In this document: positions 33,701 through 51,372 of the stretch, in pieces
Numbering within the stretch: position 1 is the first letter of the stretch
Layout of the letters: each line of letters starts with the position of its first letter
NCBI RefSeq assembly: GCF_022201045.2
Contig: NC_068556.1
Span: 3,078,001 to 3,142,000 of the forward strand
Direction of reading: 5' to 3'
DNA from: Citrus sinensis
Taxonomy: Eukaryota > Streptophyta > Magnoliopsida > Sapindales > Rutaceae
Length of the DNA stretch: 64,000 nt
Translations under genes and position numbers: made by a program
The notes under the pieces: generated by a model
What the model was told of the DNA's origin: nothing
The model's input: only the letters and a program-made list of their open reading frames with translations
Databases searched by the model: none

Positions 33701-34529
33701 GAAAGTCCAGGAGAACTGCATTGATCTTGTTGGTCGGATTGCTGATCGTGGAGCTGAGTTTGTGCCTGCTAGAGAGTGGATGAGGATTTGCTTTGAGCTT
33801 CTTGAGATGCTTAAAGCCCACAAGAAGGGTATTCGACGAGCTACTGTGAACACATTTGGGTACATTGCTAAAGCCATTGGGCCACAAGATGTGCTGGCTA
33901 CTCTTTTGAACAATCTCAAGGTTCAGGAACGTCAAAACCGTGTTTGCACGACCGTGGCAATTGCAATTGTTGCTGAAACATGTTCACCTTTCACCGTTTT
34001 GCCAGCCCTAATGAACGAGTACCGTGTGCCAGAGCTTAATGTGCAGAATGGTGTTTTGAAGTCTCTCTCCTTCCTTTTCGAGTATATAGGTGAAATGGGC
34101 AAAGACTATATCTATGCAGTGACTCCATTGCTTGAAGATGCCCTGATGGATAGAGATTTGGTTCATAGGCAGACTGCAGCTTCTGCAGTTAAGCACATGG
34201 CTTTGGGAGTTGCTGGTTTGGGTTGTGAGGATGCTCTCGTTCACTTGCTGAACTATGTATGGCCTAACATTTTTGAGACTTCCCCTCACGTAATAAATGC
34301 AGTCATGGAAGCTATTGAAGGGATGAGGGTTGCCCTGGGTGCTGCTGTTGTGCTAAACTACTGCCTACAGGGGCTTTTCCATCCTGCAAGGAAGGTTAGA
34401 GAAGTGTACTGGAAGATTTACAACTCACTGTATATTGGTGCACAAGACGCACTTGTGGCGGCTTATCCTACCCTGGCTGATGAGCAGAGTAACGTATATA
34501 GCAGGCCCGAGTTAATGATGTTTGTCTGA
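30732..34529 (+). CDS. SF3B1: Splicing factor 3B subunit 1 (SF3b155), intronless
   Basis: A 1,265-aa protein in a single exon; the Arabidopsis gene is also intronless. It is the scaffold of the SF3b complex in U2 snRNP, which clamps the branch-point helix during pre-mRNA splicing in the nucleus. The N-terminal third (to about residue 335) is disordered, with repeated 'RWDETP' and 'ATP' motifs, the Thr-Pro sites known in the human protein to be phosphorylated and to bind U2AF-type UHM domains. From about residue 440 to the end are HEAT repeats. Near-invariant blocks include '[18 protein letters not shown]', '[13 protein letters not shown]' and '[20 protein letters not shown]'. The Lys equivalent to human K700, a cancer hotspot, is present (K660 in 'NDENQKVRT'). 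The C-terminus '[10 protein letters not shown]' is complete. Confidence 0.98.
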   Translation: MDPEIAKTQEERRRMEQELASLTSLTFDRDLYGGTDRDAYVSSIPVNDEDDANVDSMDSEVARKLASYTAPKSLLNEMPRGGDDDGSNDNLGFKKPGRIIDREDEYRRRRLQRVISPERHDAFAAGEKTPDPSVRTYVEVMREQAHMREREETLKQIAQKKKEEEEAAKAESGSKRRNRWDQSQDEAVPAPAKKAKPEAASSDWDLPDSTPGVSGRWDATPTPGRVSDATPSAGRRNRWDETPTPGRVADSDGTPAGGVTPGATPAGMTWDATPKGLATPTPKRQRSRWDETPATMGSATPMAGATPAAAYTPGVTPVGAVDVATPTPSAINLRGALTPEQYNLMRWEKDIEERNRPLTDEELDAMFPQEGYKILDPPPSYVPIRTPARKLLATPTPLGTPLYQIPEENRGQQFDVPKEAPGGLPFMKPEDYQYFGALLNEDEEEELSPDEQKERKIMKLLLKVKNGTPPQRKTALRQLTDKAREFGAGPLFNRILPLLMQPTLEDQERHLLVKVIDRVLYKLDELVRPYVHKILVVIEPLLIDEDYYARVEGREIISNLSKAAGLATMIAAMRPDIDNIDEYVRNTTARAFSVVASALGIPALLPFLKAVCQSKKSWQARHTGIKIVQQIAILIGCAVLPHLRSLVEIIEHGLNDENQKVRTITALSLAALAEAAAPYGIESFDSVLKPLWKGIRSHRGKVLAAFLKAIGFIIPLMDALYASYYTKEVMFILIREFQSPDEEMKKIVLKVVKQCVSTEGVEADYIRSDILPEFFRNFWVRRMALDRRNYKQLVETTVEIANKVGVADIVGRIVEDLKDESEPYRRMVMETIEKVVANLGASDIDARLEELLIDGILYAFQEQTSDDANVMLNGFGAVVNSLGQRVKPYLPQICGTIKWRLNNKSAKVRQQAADLISRIAVVMKQCHEEQLMGHLGVVLYEYLGEEYPEVLGSILGALKAIVNVIGMTKMTPPIKDLLPRLTPILKNRHEKVQENCIDLVGRIADRGAEFVPAREWMRICFELLEMLKAHKKGIRRATVNTFGYIAKAIGPQDVLATLLNNLKVQERQNRVCTTVAIAIVAETCSPFTVLPALMNEYRVPELNVQNGVLKSLSFLFEYIGEMGKDYIYAVTPLLEDALMDRDLVHRQTAASAVKHMALGVAGLGCEDALVHLLNYVWPNIFETSPHVINAVMEAIEGMRVALGAAVVLNYCLQGLFHPARKVREVYWKIYNSLYIGAQDALVAAYPTLADEQSNVYSRPELMMFV

Positions 34530-35157
34530 AGGGCAATGTGTCTTATGGATTTTTAAGAGCTCATATGTTGGCTTATTTGTAGTTTGTTTAGTTTCCATAT
34601 CTTACTTTCTAGTCTGAACAGCTGCATTCTTCGATTCCATAATAGCATGTTAGATCGTATCAAATGAAAGCATGGAGTGATGTAATTTCAAATGCCGTCA
34701 AAAGGGCACTGAGATCAAAGAACATCAGTCTTGATTTCAGTTAGTTTGCTTTTGATGCAATTTTACTTAAATCTGTTATTGTTTCTTACTACATTGAAAA
34801 TAAATTGCGCCGTCTTGCTTCCTCTAAATCAATGTAACCGTCTTGATACCCCGTGATTTTTCAAAAAGGCAATCGTGAAATGAGAACTACGAGGTCACGT
34901 TAATCTCATTAGATTTTTCATAAATGACAAAAGCCTCCTCACTTTTCTGGAATCTCTAATTTCCCCCCCTTTGCCCCGCTCGTTTTGTCTCTACCAGCAG
35001 TGTTCTTCAAAATTACAAAACTTACCCCGCGCTTTCTTCCGTCTTCCCGATTCCTCTCTAACAATCCTCTGTCCATCTAAAATCCTCAGACAGAAACCCT
35101 AATTCCTCTCTCAAAATTTCAAGCCAATTTAGATTTTCAGATCAAAGAGAGAAAGAG
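34530..35157. other. SF3B1 3' region and casein kinase I promoter
   Basis: It holds the SF3B1 3' UTR and then the upstream region of the kinase gene on the same strand. A telo-box-like AAACCCTAA lies at 35,094-35,102, about 60 bases before the kinase ATG, in a CT-rich presumptive 5' UTR. Confidence 0.55.
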
Positions 35158-40015
<4,858 letters not shown>

Positions 40016-43000
40016 CAATGAATTTCTTCTTCTGAACTAGGTATTGGAACTTTACATCTTGCTGAGCAATTCTATGTGTTTCTGTTGTGCTGACATTCTT
40101 ATTGCCAATGGTTAAGTTCCATTTTGGCTGTAAACTCTGTTATTCATTCATCATTTACTAAGGCTTGCAAGGTATATTTCCAGCTGCAGGTTTTGAAGGA
40201 ATCTGGAAAATCTATGTTGCAAGTGTCAGGAAGTTTGGCTAGCTTGAATTCTTTGCCGCAAGATTTGCTGGATCATATGATGTAATTTTTTATAAGGTGA
40301 CTACAAGCACAAGCAGATTGGATGCTGCCATGATCTGGCCCATCAAACCGTGGTTTCATTTATTCAATGGGTTATATGTAGAGTGTTTCTTCCATTCTCA
40401 TGTTAATCAATGATAAGAAGTCTTTTGTGTTACATGCTGTTCTTGATAAACTGTCTTATCCAATTCAGGATTCTCTAACTCTCATATTGTTGCTTTATGG
40501 CTTTTGAAATAAAATCTTGGATGTTTACCTGGATCAGTTTGAATCTAGGTACCCACGTCCTTCAGAATTTGAAAAAAGGACTAATCTAGTGTCTCAGGTA
40601 CCAGATTATCTTTCTTATGGATTTTTTCACTATTATTGTTATACTGGATAATGAAGAGATGTCTTCTGTTCTGGGCATTATTTACGAGATTTGATATTAT
40701 ATGATACAGATTTTTTGTGAGTGAAGGGTTTAATTGATGAATGAGAAGAGTCACCAGAGTTATTAATGTGAAATCAAGATGGCCTGTAAGCCACCATGTT
40801 TACTTGGTGTCTGGATGTAGGGAACCTTATGTTGTAAATACTTTCAGGTATTGCTGTCCTATGCTTTGTTCTTCTTCTTATTGGTATTGCACCTGTGGCA
40901 TTGTTGTTTTTGTAATAATCAGAAATATGTTACTTGCCATTGTGGAGCATTTAACTGAAAATTGCTCGTCATTTCCCAAAAAATAAAAATAAAAATAAAA
41001 ATAAAAATACTTGTTTTATTCAACTGATCTTTGCTTGCTTGGTAGATCACTGATTATTAATGAGTATCTTGTGGCCGTATAACTTGTTATTAATTGGAAA
41101 GTTTGATCTTTGAAATTGGATGGGATAGATTTCTGATTATTGAGGACATGCAATCCTATGCTCGGTAAAGGTGGTAATTGGTATTCAGGCCTTGATCCTC
41201 AAATTCCAGAACACCAGAACTCCAATGGGTTGTTATCTGTTCTGCTTTGTGTTACAGATTTTCTTGGTTTAATTTGACAATTGAAAAACAGTTTGTAACA
41301 AGAAGAGGGCGTCTTGTCAATGTAGTGACTTTTTGGGACGAGAAGTTCATTCCTTTCAATTGTAAAGAAGTGTCAGATCCATGTTATTCTGTATTTTGGG
41401 AATACTGGTTATGGGAAGTTGTCAATGAAGCCACAGTTGTTATTTGGTAATTGATTCATGTTAGTTTAGTGTAACTTTTAGGGAAAACTGGGTATTGGCA
41501 AGTTGTCAATAAACCCTTGACTTCTGTTGATGTTTCATAACACCAAATGAGAAAGGTTTGTGCAAGAAACACTCTTATCGGTTTGAATTGAAGAGCATTT
41601 TGATAATGAATGTCTTTTTCTGTTTGTTACCCAGTGTTCATGTTCAGTTTAATTTGCATTAAGCATGATCTGATTTTTCTCTATTTATGAGTTTGCTGCT
41701 CATACGAGTCGATGTTTGTCAGTGTTGCAGGGTCAAAGAACTCATAAAAAGAGGCAACAAACAGCTAAGGCATCCAGAGACACTAAATCAAAGCTTATCA
41801 CGTGCCTTGGCTCTTTGTAGAAGCTTCAGCTTCAAGGAGATTGCTGAAGTAGATCACTGAAGCCATAGTATACTTGCCCTGAGTTACCACTTGGGGACTG
41901 GAGAAAAGCCGGCAAGTTTTGATATTACTCCATCTGTTGCAGATCAAGAGGTTACCTTTTTGAACCCCTTTTTGCGCTGTTGGCCTCAGTCAATTCTTTC
42001 TGCTTAGCAAAGATGAGAAAACCCTCAAGTTCACACTTGGAAGACAACCTGTGTTATTAGATACCACTGGTCATGGGACATAGTGACTAAAGGTTTTTAA
42101 TATATCCACATTAAATGCTGATTCACAGTACTCTGGTTGAACGAGTTGTAAGAGACTACCAGAGCCAAGGGGTGTAGTCATCAACGGAATCAGGGATTAA
42201 TGATGGAGAAATGAAAAATTAAAAGTGACAAAAGAAAAATGGAAAAAAAGATAACAAAATGGTAACTAGCTTTCTATTCTTATTGGGTTGCAGTCTTAGC
42301 TTCTGAATAGCATTAAGATTCCTTTCAGCTCAGGTATTTGTGTGTGGATCTATATATAATTGATTAATTTCTCCAATAAAGGATTACTGGAGTTCGTCGA
42401 TCTCTTATCTTCCAAGCTATCTTTTTTAAGGCGTTAACTACAATGCAGGATGATTTGTGTTCGACTTTGTTATGTTTGTAGTACTTGGCTTTCATGCTGT
42501 TGCAGCCCTATTTTCTTAATCTTCATGTATATTATAAGTTGGGGTGGATTCCAGGTACATATATTTATAGAATGACTCAGAAATTTAATTGATACTTGTT
42601 CGGAAATTTACTCCCACAAACGACATTTTACTATTCTGGAAAGAGAAAAGAGCCTCAATAGGGGCTGGGGTCTCGAATTGGAGTCTTCAGTCTCCACTTT
42701 TCTCTGAACGTCGGATGAACGTTCACGGTGAACCCAATTGTTCGAGCACTAAGCAATGGGTGTAAAAACTTAAACGTTTGAGAATCTTGAGTACGTCTTT
42801 GGTGCATTTTGTTGGTAATCATGGCAAAGTGTTATAATAATACACACACCGCTAGTGGAGGGGTGCAGCACATTATGAGCAGACAAGATTTTTTTCTTTT
42901 TCTTTGATAAGACTTTGCAGGAGCTTATAAAAATTGTTAATTTTGTTGATGGCCAAGCCAAGCCAACTTATAAAATTATACAAGTCATTATAACTATCGA

Positions 43001-44603
43001 TCGTCGTCTTTCTAGAATCTAGCCTTTGTAAGCTTATAATATTGAGGTAATCAACCTCGGAAGTCTATAAGCTCATCTTTAAGGACTTGGGTTAACTCAA
43101 TCATTTCATGATTAAATATCTTCAACTGGACTGTGGAAATGGGATCTAGTAGTAAAGATTTGGAGTGCACTCCTTCGGAGGACGATAAAAGAGTTGACGC
43201 GAAAAAGACTTTCACTAGAAAAATTCTTCGGAGGCTTTGATTTTCGAGTCCCATGGGGTCATCTCAAAGGAAAACGCTATAAGTGTCCATAAAGAAGAAA
43301 GAAGGACTACTCAGTCTCCGTCTCCAGAGGCTTTTTATTCTCGGTGTCCCCCAACAACAGATTTCAATTGAGTGCTATAAAACGCACTAGCGATCATATG
43401 TGGCTCCTCAAAGAATTAAATTGCCAATTCTGTTGTAATATTTATCCTCATTTACCATTTAAAAGTTGGGTAAATAGGGATAAATTGATGAAAAAAAAAA
43501 AAGAAATTCTTAATGATAAATGAGGATAAACTGATATTTTTATATCTTGTTTTGCGGAGAGTGGAAGTGGGAAGCTTCGCAAATTGCATTTCTTTTTGGT
43601 AACTAGTAAAAACTGGCAAAGACCAAAACAGGGCGTTTTGTGGGACAGAGGTGAGCTTCAAAACTTGCCATTGCTTCAGTCTTTTGCATATTTCTTCTGT
43701 GCGTACATGTCCCATCTTTTAATGCTTTTTTTTTTTTGACCTTTTTTTTTTCATTAAAAAAAAAAAATCATGAAAAGACGAAAACAAGGGAAAATTTTGA
43801 AGCCCTTTAGCTAAAGGTGCAATAATGCAAAGTTAAACTGGAGCTGTACCAACTGCATGCATTGCCAAGACTTCTGACCAAACTCTGCAATCACTCGGAA
43901 TCAGAAACATGATAAACGTCTTTTCTGGGAAAGAAAATTAAAAATATAAATATATTTTCTCTCATATTTTTCAGAGCACTTAGTGAAAATTCTCTTAAAC
44001 AGTGTGTCGTGTAGTGAATGGCCCTGAGGATATGCAGCGAGGGCCCCGTGTTCTCGCTTTAGACAGTGTTAATGGTGACAAAGGAGAATCAAAATCATGA
44101 TGATCCCGCCGCTCAAAAAAGTGGCCTTCAGCACCTTTATGTATAAAGCGCAAATGAAAGCAAAACCAACGCTACATTCTCTGCTTAGTCGAGGACAAAG
44201 ATAAAAGTCTAAACTGGCTTTAATAAGGGATATTTCCTGTATCATGTTCTTTTCTTTAAATGAATATAATCTAAATCTATCTACAAGCGAGAGTGAGATT
44301 CAAGTCCTCAGAATTCTTGTACCGCACCGAAATGTAACTTCACTTTTTTATTTTATTTTATTATTATTTTTTAACATGGACTCATGGAGCTTTCCAGGTT
44401 AAATACCGAACTGTTTCTTCTGCTTCGGCAACTCTTTATTGCGTGTTTTGAGATTCCAACTCAACCGAGAGAAAGTTGGGGCAGTTTGAAAGTAAGCTTT
44501 TGTGTGATTGTAAGCTTCATCTTTTAAAGAGATTCTTAATAGACTAGAAGAGCAAACTTGAACTAATTTATATGATGTTTTGGTGTTAGCAGTGAGCTCA
44601 TGC
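40016..44603. other. 3' flank of the kinase gene and unannotated spacer
   Basis: The first 300-400 bases are probably kinase 3' UTR. An (AAAAT)n tract is at about 40,978-41,008. I found no convincing gene: open stretches are short and lack a recognisable family, although base composition up to about 42,100 is less AT-rich than the spacers elsewhere. 42,600-44,600 includes the VAN3-binding-like gene's upstream region. Confidence 0.4.
40978..41008. repeat. (AAAAT)n microsatellite
   Basis: About five to six AAAAT/AAATA units. Confidence 0.9.
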
Positions 44604-46693
44604 ATGATGAAAAGCTCATCGCAAAAGCTGGAAAATATAGACGAAAATGGTCCTGCAAAGTGGCTGCCGTTATCATGTGCTCCACCTGAAACTCCTACAG
44701 AGTCCATGGAGTTCCTGGCAAGATCATGGAGCCTCTCGGCTATGGAGCTCTCCACAGCTCTATCAACCACTCATGTATCTTTAAACAGTCTTGACATTGA
44801 CAAGACACCTCCGTCTTCTGACGTTGAGGCTTGTGGTGCAAGCTCCACAGTCTTGACAGAATCTGTAAGACTAAGACCCATTATGTTCTTCTTCCTGTAT
44901 TTCAACTTGTTTTTGGTGTTATTCTTGCACGTCTAATACCAAAGATTGTAAAAGCAGCTTGCTTCACATCAGCAGGTAGCTAATGAGGGTAGCGCTCCAA
45001 TTTCTCCCAGAGACAGTGAAGAAATGAGGGTATCTTGTCTCCTACGCTTTCTTTCTTTGTGCAAGCAGCATGCATTTGCTTGGTAATAAGTTAATCATTA
45101 GCATACTCTGTACAGGAAATCTTTGTACTTCACCAAGCACTCCACCCAGAATTCCTTTCCAGTCAACCGCTGCTCAAAAATGGGGTATCTCATCCAACAT
45201 TATCTTGCTCATCAATTAGCCCATCATCTTAGTAATCCTCATATGTCTCTGTGCTCTCCGGCAGCTATACAAGAGTATAATGAGAGGGCGAACAATGGGC
45301 AGATGGTTAAAAGATCAGAAGGAGAGGAAGAAGCAGGAGATCAGAGCCCATAACGCTCAACTACACGCAGCTGTATCTGTGGTGGGGGTTGCTGCTGCCA
45401 TTGCAGCAATCACTGCCGCCACTACAACCTCACAAGAAATGACAACCGTCCAACAGAAGTCATCTTGCAAAACATCAGCTGCAGTTGCATCAGCAGCAGC
45501 TTTGGTAGCATCTCATTGCATCGAGATTGCAGAGGACATGGGGGCTGATCATGATCAAATCCTAACTGTTGTCAACTCAGCAGTTAATGCAAGGACTAAC
45601 GGGGATATCATGACCCTAACCGCTGGGGCAGCAACAGGTATAAAAATACTTCTTCAGTTGCTTCTAAAGACTTTCTAATTCAATCAATCTAAAGTTGACC
45701 AAATAGAAAAAGAATGCTCATTCTCGCTGCAGAAAAGTGCAGCTTCGGAGGGACACCTCTGAAACTTTAAAATGAATTCTTAAATGGTTTTAGAGCACTG
45801 TCTAATTAATCAGACGCTTGTTTATGCAGCCTTACGAGGAGCTGCAACCTTAAGAGCAAGGCTGCAGAAAGGGTATGGGATGACAACCATTTCTTTGGCC
45901 GAGGAAAAGGGGCATGAAGGCAAAGAATCAAACATTTCAGCAGCATTGAATCTTGTCTCCAAAGGGGGAGAACTTCTCAAACGCACAAGGAAGGGTATAC
46001 ATCCACTAAGATACTAAATTTGCAACCTCATATATTGTAATAATATTTAAAAAACTTATTAACTAAATTATTGTAAAATGTGGTTGGCAGGAGCTTTACA
46101 CTGGAAGCAAGTTTCTTTCAACATTAATTCAAATCTGCAAGTAAGATTAAGAAGATACCAACAGATCTATGCAATGATATTTAGAGAACTTAAGAAATGA
46201 ATGTGATGACAGCCAAATCCGACTGAAATTAGGAGCTTTCTATCTAGATTTCACCATGAAGCATTTCTTTCTTTCTTTCTTTCTTTCTTTGTGAATAATA
46301 TTACTATTTTTCACTAACAAAATGATTTCAATTTTCAAAAAAACAGGTGGTAGCCAAACTGAAAAGCAAGCACATGGCAGGAGCATTCACAAAAAAGAAA
46401 AAGTGTAAGCTAAGTCTTATAGCGAATAATTGAACAATTACCCATGCATCTTGTTGATTCAGCTCATCAACAACTTAAGAATTGTTGTCGTTGCAGGTAT
46501 AGTCTCTGCAGTCATATGTGACATCCCAAGATGGCCTCCAAGGGAGAGTGAAGACGACAGCGAGCAGAGAGCTTACTTTGGGATAAAAACAGCTGATAGG
46601 GTAATTGAATTTGAGTGCAGAAACAAAGGTGACAAACAGATGTGGGTTGAGGGAATCCAGCATATTTTGAATTGCTGTGCCAACTTAAGATAA
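44604..46693 (+). CDS. VAN3-binding-protein-like (DUF828 plus PH-like domain), 409 aa, 8 exons
   Basis: Exons: 44,604-44,864; 44,973-45,029; 45,116-45,184; 45,265-45,637; 45,830-45,994; 46,091-46,140; 46,347-46,404; 46,497-46,693. Sum 1,230 bases, frame kept, GT-AG throughout. The family (VAB/FORKED-like) binds the ARF-GAP VAN3 and helps vesicle traffic that sets auxin flow and leaf vein continuity. Family blocks: 'TPTESMEFLARSWS' near the N-terminus, 'IFVLHQALHPEFLSSQ' (exon 3), 'GRTMGRWLKDQKERKKQEI' and 'HNAQLHAAVSVVGVAAAIAA' (exon 4), 'ALRGAATLRAR' (exon 5), 'LLKRTRKGALHWKQV' across exons 5-6, and a C-terminal PH-like part ('AYFGIKTADRVIEFECRN'). The tandem ATG at 44,604/44,607 is taken as start. 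Exon 3 is inferred from family similarity, since its frame closes just past its donor. Confidence 0.9.
46265..46290. repeat. (TTTC)n microsatellite in an intron
   Basis: Six to seven TTTC units in intron 6 of the VAN3-binding-like gene. Confidence 0.95.
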
Positions 46694-46978
46694 TTCTGAG
46701 ACAAAAGCTAATATTTGGATGGAAGATTATGTTTTGAATCTTGCATACCTGTTGAATTGAATGTGTTTCAGAACTATTGTGCACATATTGACTAAAAGGT
46801 AAGAATATACTTACAACAATCTATTACAGAAAGAATTCTATGAATTGGGATTAGTAGCATTCTGTCATGGGGGATTATAAAAATAGAAAGTCTAGCAGAA
46901 GGAACTTTCTAATAGACAAAATTATCATGAATCCTTTTAGATTCAACAAGTGGTGTGGGTGCTACAATGATGTCTTGG

Positions 46979-49900
46979 TCATTCTAGCTCCTTGAGAAAG
47001 TCAAGATTATCGACAAAGACCTGCAGGGTGGGGAGAGAAAAATGTAAGCGAAATGAAATATGCAAGATCACATACTGTAAATAAACATAACCTCCAAAAC
47101 ATGTGTTGCTTAAGCTATTGTATCACTATTTCTGCATAAACTTCCAGAATTTCAAGTTCTACAGTTATGGGTTGACACTAAAGTCTAGCACCGTCTATTT
47201 ATATTGAAACCAATAACAAGAAATCCAGATTAGTTTAGAGTCAGCATAAAGTTTCCAATGAGAAATTCATCAGTGAGACAAAAAACAATTTATGCTAGAT
47301 TCAAGAAACTAGTTAGTCTGCAAGAAAATTCCTCTACAGACTTGTCTCTATACCACAATATAAGTTTCTTCTCATTACAGTTCCTTTCCTGAATACGACA
47401 TATCCTTAATCTTCAAAGCACTAATATGCTCAGAGTCATAGTATTTATACATCTCAGTTACTGAATCCTTTTTACTATGAACTCCTAAAAGATCTGAAGG
47501 GGAAAAAGAGCCAGATATAAGAAGCCATACAGATTTCCAGCCATCAGGATCCAAGCAAGCAGTAATCTTTGTGTTGATACCAGGCAGGGGCCCAGGTTCA
47601 CGGGTAATCTTTCCACCACTCAGTTTGATTGCTTCAGCTGTCTTGTAAACATCATCTGTGCCTATTGCAATCTGTTAAAATTTAAAAACTCAGTCTCCCT
47701 ATAATAATGGTCAAGAAAAACTTTTTAAGGGTCCGAAATGGATTCTGATTAAAACAAGCGAAGTTACCAAGAATTACACGCACACTGCTCGAATTCAAAT
47801 AGTAAAATACAGCAGTAAATGGTGAAGGAAGAATTTACCTGAGCGTAACCATTTCCTTTGTCATATTCTGTGACTCCATGGTTATATGTCAGTTCCAGCA
47901 CAGCATTTTTATCTTCAGGACCATAGCCCATCACAGCTATTGTATACTGAAAAGAAAGCACAGAAAAAATCAAACAGATCACCAACTTGTGCACAGCACC
48001 TAGAAATGAAGAGATGAAAAGCAGTAATGCTCTTTTTCTGATACGAATTTCTCACGTCAAGAATGCTGAGACTGGGAGCAAGGTTATTGGAAAATGAGGT
48101 AATTATTAAAACAGCTATATCATTTTGTCACAGAACTAAATTCCTTGGTTTCAAATAATTAGCTTTATGTATTTAAAAATCATTTACTAACTCAGAGATG
48201 ACATCAAATTACACAAAAATTATACCTAAAGCAGCCAAGGAATTAGTCTGAATAAAGAAACAAAGGACTGCATCCTAAATCAGGAACTAAGAAACATACT
48301 AATACTGAGTCCATCAAAATCAAACAAATCCAAATACATAGAGCATCAGTAACAAATAATTGTGGAAATGAAAGATGTTATATAAGATTCATGTTTTGCA
48401 ACATCCCTTTATGTCAGCAATAAGCATTGGTCATGATTCATGAAGAGAACAATGCAGTGGGATCAACATATGTACATTTATTCTTATGATAAAGAAACAT
48501 CTACAGACTAGACAGCTATTGAAGTTTGTTAGGGGGCAGTAGATATGAATTTACCTTGTAATCAGGGTTATCTCTTTTCCGCAGAAGTTCCATGCCAAAA
48601 GCCTTTAAGTATGCACGAAACCATGAAGAGAACACCAAGCAATTTACAGTGAAAGGAGATTAATAAGCAGCTAAAACTTTGAACTTTTAATGACAATTTA
48701 TATGACTGTATTATAAGGAATACTGCTCACCTTCTTGTAGAAATTTATAGCACGATCAAGATCACCCACTCTAAGCATTACTTGACATAGGGGCTCAGGT
48801 GTTGGCCCTCTCTCCAAAAGCTCAAACTTGTAACCATCTGGATCTTCAATAAAAGCAATGACGGTATTGCCACCTTTAACAGGACCAGGTTCCCTGGTCA
48901 CTTTTCCCCCTTTTGCCTTTACAAGATCTACTGTTTTTGCAACCTACACAACAATGTTTGAAATACAGAACTGCAGTATAAAGAAGCATGTATCATATTA
49001 AGAAGAGGAAAACTCACATCCTCCACTGCAATGCCAAAATGGCCAAATCCAGTTCCGATGTCATATTTATCGACTCCATAGTCTGCGAAAGTATCACCAA
49101 ATTAAAATACTGAAAAAAATAAAACAAAAGACTACCATAAAGTTTGCTCACTTTCATTGTCAGACAGGATTCACTTGAACATTAAGACACTGACATCGAA
49201 AGATTACTTCCCCCACCCCCACCCCCTTCCTTGCTGAGAAGATTACTTACTGTAAGTAAGTTCAACAACAAAATGGGAATCTTCAGGTCCATATCCAAGA
49301 AATGCATTGGTGTATCTATCTTCTGGTATGTCACGTTTTCTTAACAGCTTCATCCCCAAGCATTCAGTGTAAAATCTGCAATATCCACAACCTAATGAAC
49401 TATTTCTATTCTTCATAAATCCAACATCAGGAAACAGTAAATACTGAAATATAGAATTAAAGCAAGTCGCCATACTTAATAGTTTTATCCAAATCTCCTA
49501 CACGATAAACAACATGAAGCATTCTTCTCTTATCACTTTTAACCCAATCTAACACATTTTGCTCAGTAACAGTGTTGCTTGTTGGTGCCATATTCCCAGA
49601 CGTGCTGGCTTCTATTGTACTTCCTTCTGCTCTCAACAACTTCAATGCTTTTGCACCAAAAAAATGTGACTGTGGGATAGCTACACAACCACATAAAGTT
49701 CATTAGCAGAGAAGAAAAAATCCAATTTGACACCTTCAATTAACGAATATGTAAAGCAGAAATCAGTGGCAGTCAGCAGGTTTGATTTTCTGATCACCTA
49801 AACAATAATACAAGGAATAAAAACTCCTATACAACCTATACAAAAACTCATGTGACAATGTCGTATTATTGCAACATGTCCTACACTATTAATTTTCTTT

Positions 49901-50519
49901 GACTCTTTTCAAAATGTGACACATATCGCTTATCAACACTGCCAAATCAGTTTCTATAAGAGCTTGCATTCATATTACATTGCCACAAAAACCAAGACCA
50001 CAAATTTGCCATACTAGAGAGTACTAAACATTAACTAATTTAATTTCTTGTAATTCTATGAACTACTTGTTCTCAAACAATTCTGCACATACCTTGCACT
50101 GGTTGCTACTGATTAATAAAAATGCAATTTTGAAACGATAATTAGTCATTAAATGAGAACCCGTTCCTACTACATACATTTTCAAATGCAAAGACAAAAA
50201 CCCCAAAAGATAAAATCCAAAACTACAAGAAACAATATGACAAGCCATAAAAATAACCAAAATGGGAAACATGGGCATTTTCACTAAAGGGTTATAAGCA
50301 TGGAAAATAAGATAAAAGAAGTGCGGGGTGCTTACCAGCACCGAGCTGAAAGAGAGCGAGTCTCCGAGAAGTACTGTAACAGTAAGAGATGTTGTTACCG
50401 CCATCATTGTTAACGCAGAAAGGAGATAATTTCAATGAGGATTGTGAAGGAAGAGAAGTTTTATTGTACGTGGAAACTGTGAGAGAAGAAGGTGAAGCAA
50501 TTGGTAATGTTCTCAGCAT
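46979..50519 (-). CDS. Lactoylglutathione lyase (glyoxalase I), plastid-targeted, 376 aa, 9 exons
   Basis: Exons on the minus strand: 50,519-50,336; 49,680-49,476; 49,375-49,251; 49,082-49,018; 48,943-48,731; 48,602-48,555; 47,946-47,839; 47,671-47,531; 47,020-46,979. Sum 1,131 bases, frame kept. It converts the methylglyoxal-glutathione hemithioacetal to S-lactoylglutathione, the first step of methylglyoxal detoxification. The first 60 residues ('[16 protein letters not shown]', Ser/Thr-rich, few acids) resemble a chloroplast transit peptide. Two tandem VOC domains follow: domain 1 '[20 protein letters not shown]', '[15 protein letters not shown]', '[11 protein letters not shown]'; domain 2 '[17 protein letters not shown]', '[15 protein letters not shown]'. 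His, Glu and Gln metal ligands are seen in these blocks. An upstream in-frame ATG would begin 'MHHPMAF'; the chosen start gives a better transit peptide. It is convergent with the VAN3-binding-like gene, with stops under 300 bases apart. Confidence 0.94.
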
Positions 50520-50648
50520 TTTCTTTGCCTCTCGTGAGTGTCTCTCTCTGTGCCTGAGGTTTATTTGCTTCCTTTGATTCAGTTTATCATCAGGTGTCAA
50601 TCTGTCAAATGCCATTGGATGATGCAATATGCGTGATTGGATCTCTAA

Positions 50649-50717
50649 TGGGCTGTATGAAAATATCTTATTGGGCTATTGGGCCCATACAACGAAACTA
50701 TTAGTCTACTAGGCCCA
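50649..50717 (-). promoter_or_regulatory. Site II motif cluster upstream of glyoxalase I
   Basis: TGGGCY motifs at 50,649, 50,672 and 50,680 (as TGGGCCCA) and a GGCCCA at 50,712, within 200 bases upstream of the start codon. These TCP-type sites are common in plant housekeeping promoters. Confidence 0.5.
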
Positions 50718-50992
50718 TTTATCTATAATAACTGAACCTCTTATTTTACAATGACGCAATCTCTTTATTCTTAAAACAAGTCGAATTTACTTGAGTTGAT
50801 ACAAACCTAGTAATGTACAAGGAGGGAATCGAACACTTACACCAACCCACTAATATGGAAAAAGAGGTTATTTATTATTTGACTATTAGATATTTAAGAT
50901 GATTTCTTTCAAAAAAAATATGTAAGATCCTCTTATTATGAATTTTAATCTACAATCACAGTCAGATAAAAGTGATTTTTTTTTTAATTTAA

Positions 50993-51190
50993 ACCACGAG
51001 GTGGTTCTAAGTGGACCACAACTGTGGGAGGTACATTTAAGCTCGTACCACAACCCATATTAATCCCCGCTCGCACCAGGTCAGCCCGTAAGGAATAAAG
51101 TGCTCGCCAAAGTGGTGACTTCATACGAGAGCGAGGCTTGAACTCCCTACCTCTCTTAAGGAGTGAGAGTGCTGAACCACTCACACTAAC
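50993..51190 (-). mobile_element. tRNA-derived SINE
   Basis: On the minus strand an A box TAGTGTGAGTGG (51,188-51,177) and a B box GTTCAAGCC (51,143-51,135) are about 33 bases apart, the internal pol III promoter of a tRNA-derived SINE. About 140 bases of body follow, with much higher GC than the surroundings ('GGTGCGAGCGGGGATTAAT'). The element ends in an A-rich tail (plus strand T-run near 50,978-50,990). It fits a plant SINE in length and layout; flanking duplications were not resolved. Confidence 0.7.
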
Positions 51191-51353
51191 TAACTTTGGT
51201 TTAAAAATAATTTTTTATACTAACACTTTAAATTTAATTTAAAAATTAAGTAAAAATTTAAAAAAACTACAATCTTTTGCTAAGATTTTATCTATTGGAC
51301 TATAGGTCTTCCGTAATGCAATTTATATTGTGTATGTTCTTGTTGTTGTTGTT

Positions 51354-51372
51354 ATATATATATATATATATA
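51354..51372. repeat. (TA)n microsatellite
   Basis: About nine TA units. Confidence 0.9.

Noticed and set aside
43051..43254. Minus-strand open frame with moderate composition
   Set aside because: No recognised motif, no splice partners and no similarity that I can recall; likely chance.
45123..45353. Open frame beginning 'MYFTKH' in the VAN3-binding-like gene
   Set aside because: It crosses exon 3, an intron and exon 4 in the wrong frame; the family motifs appear only in the spliced model.
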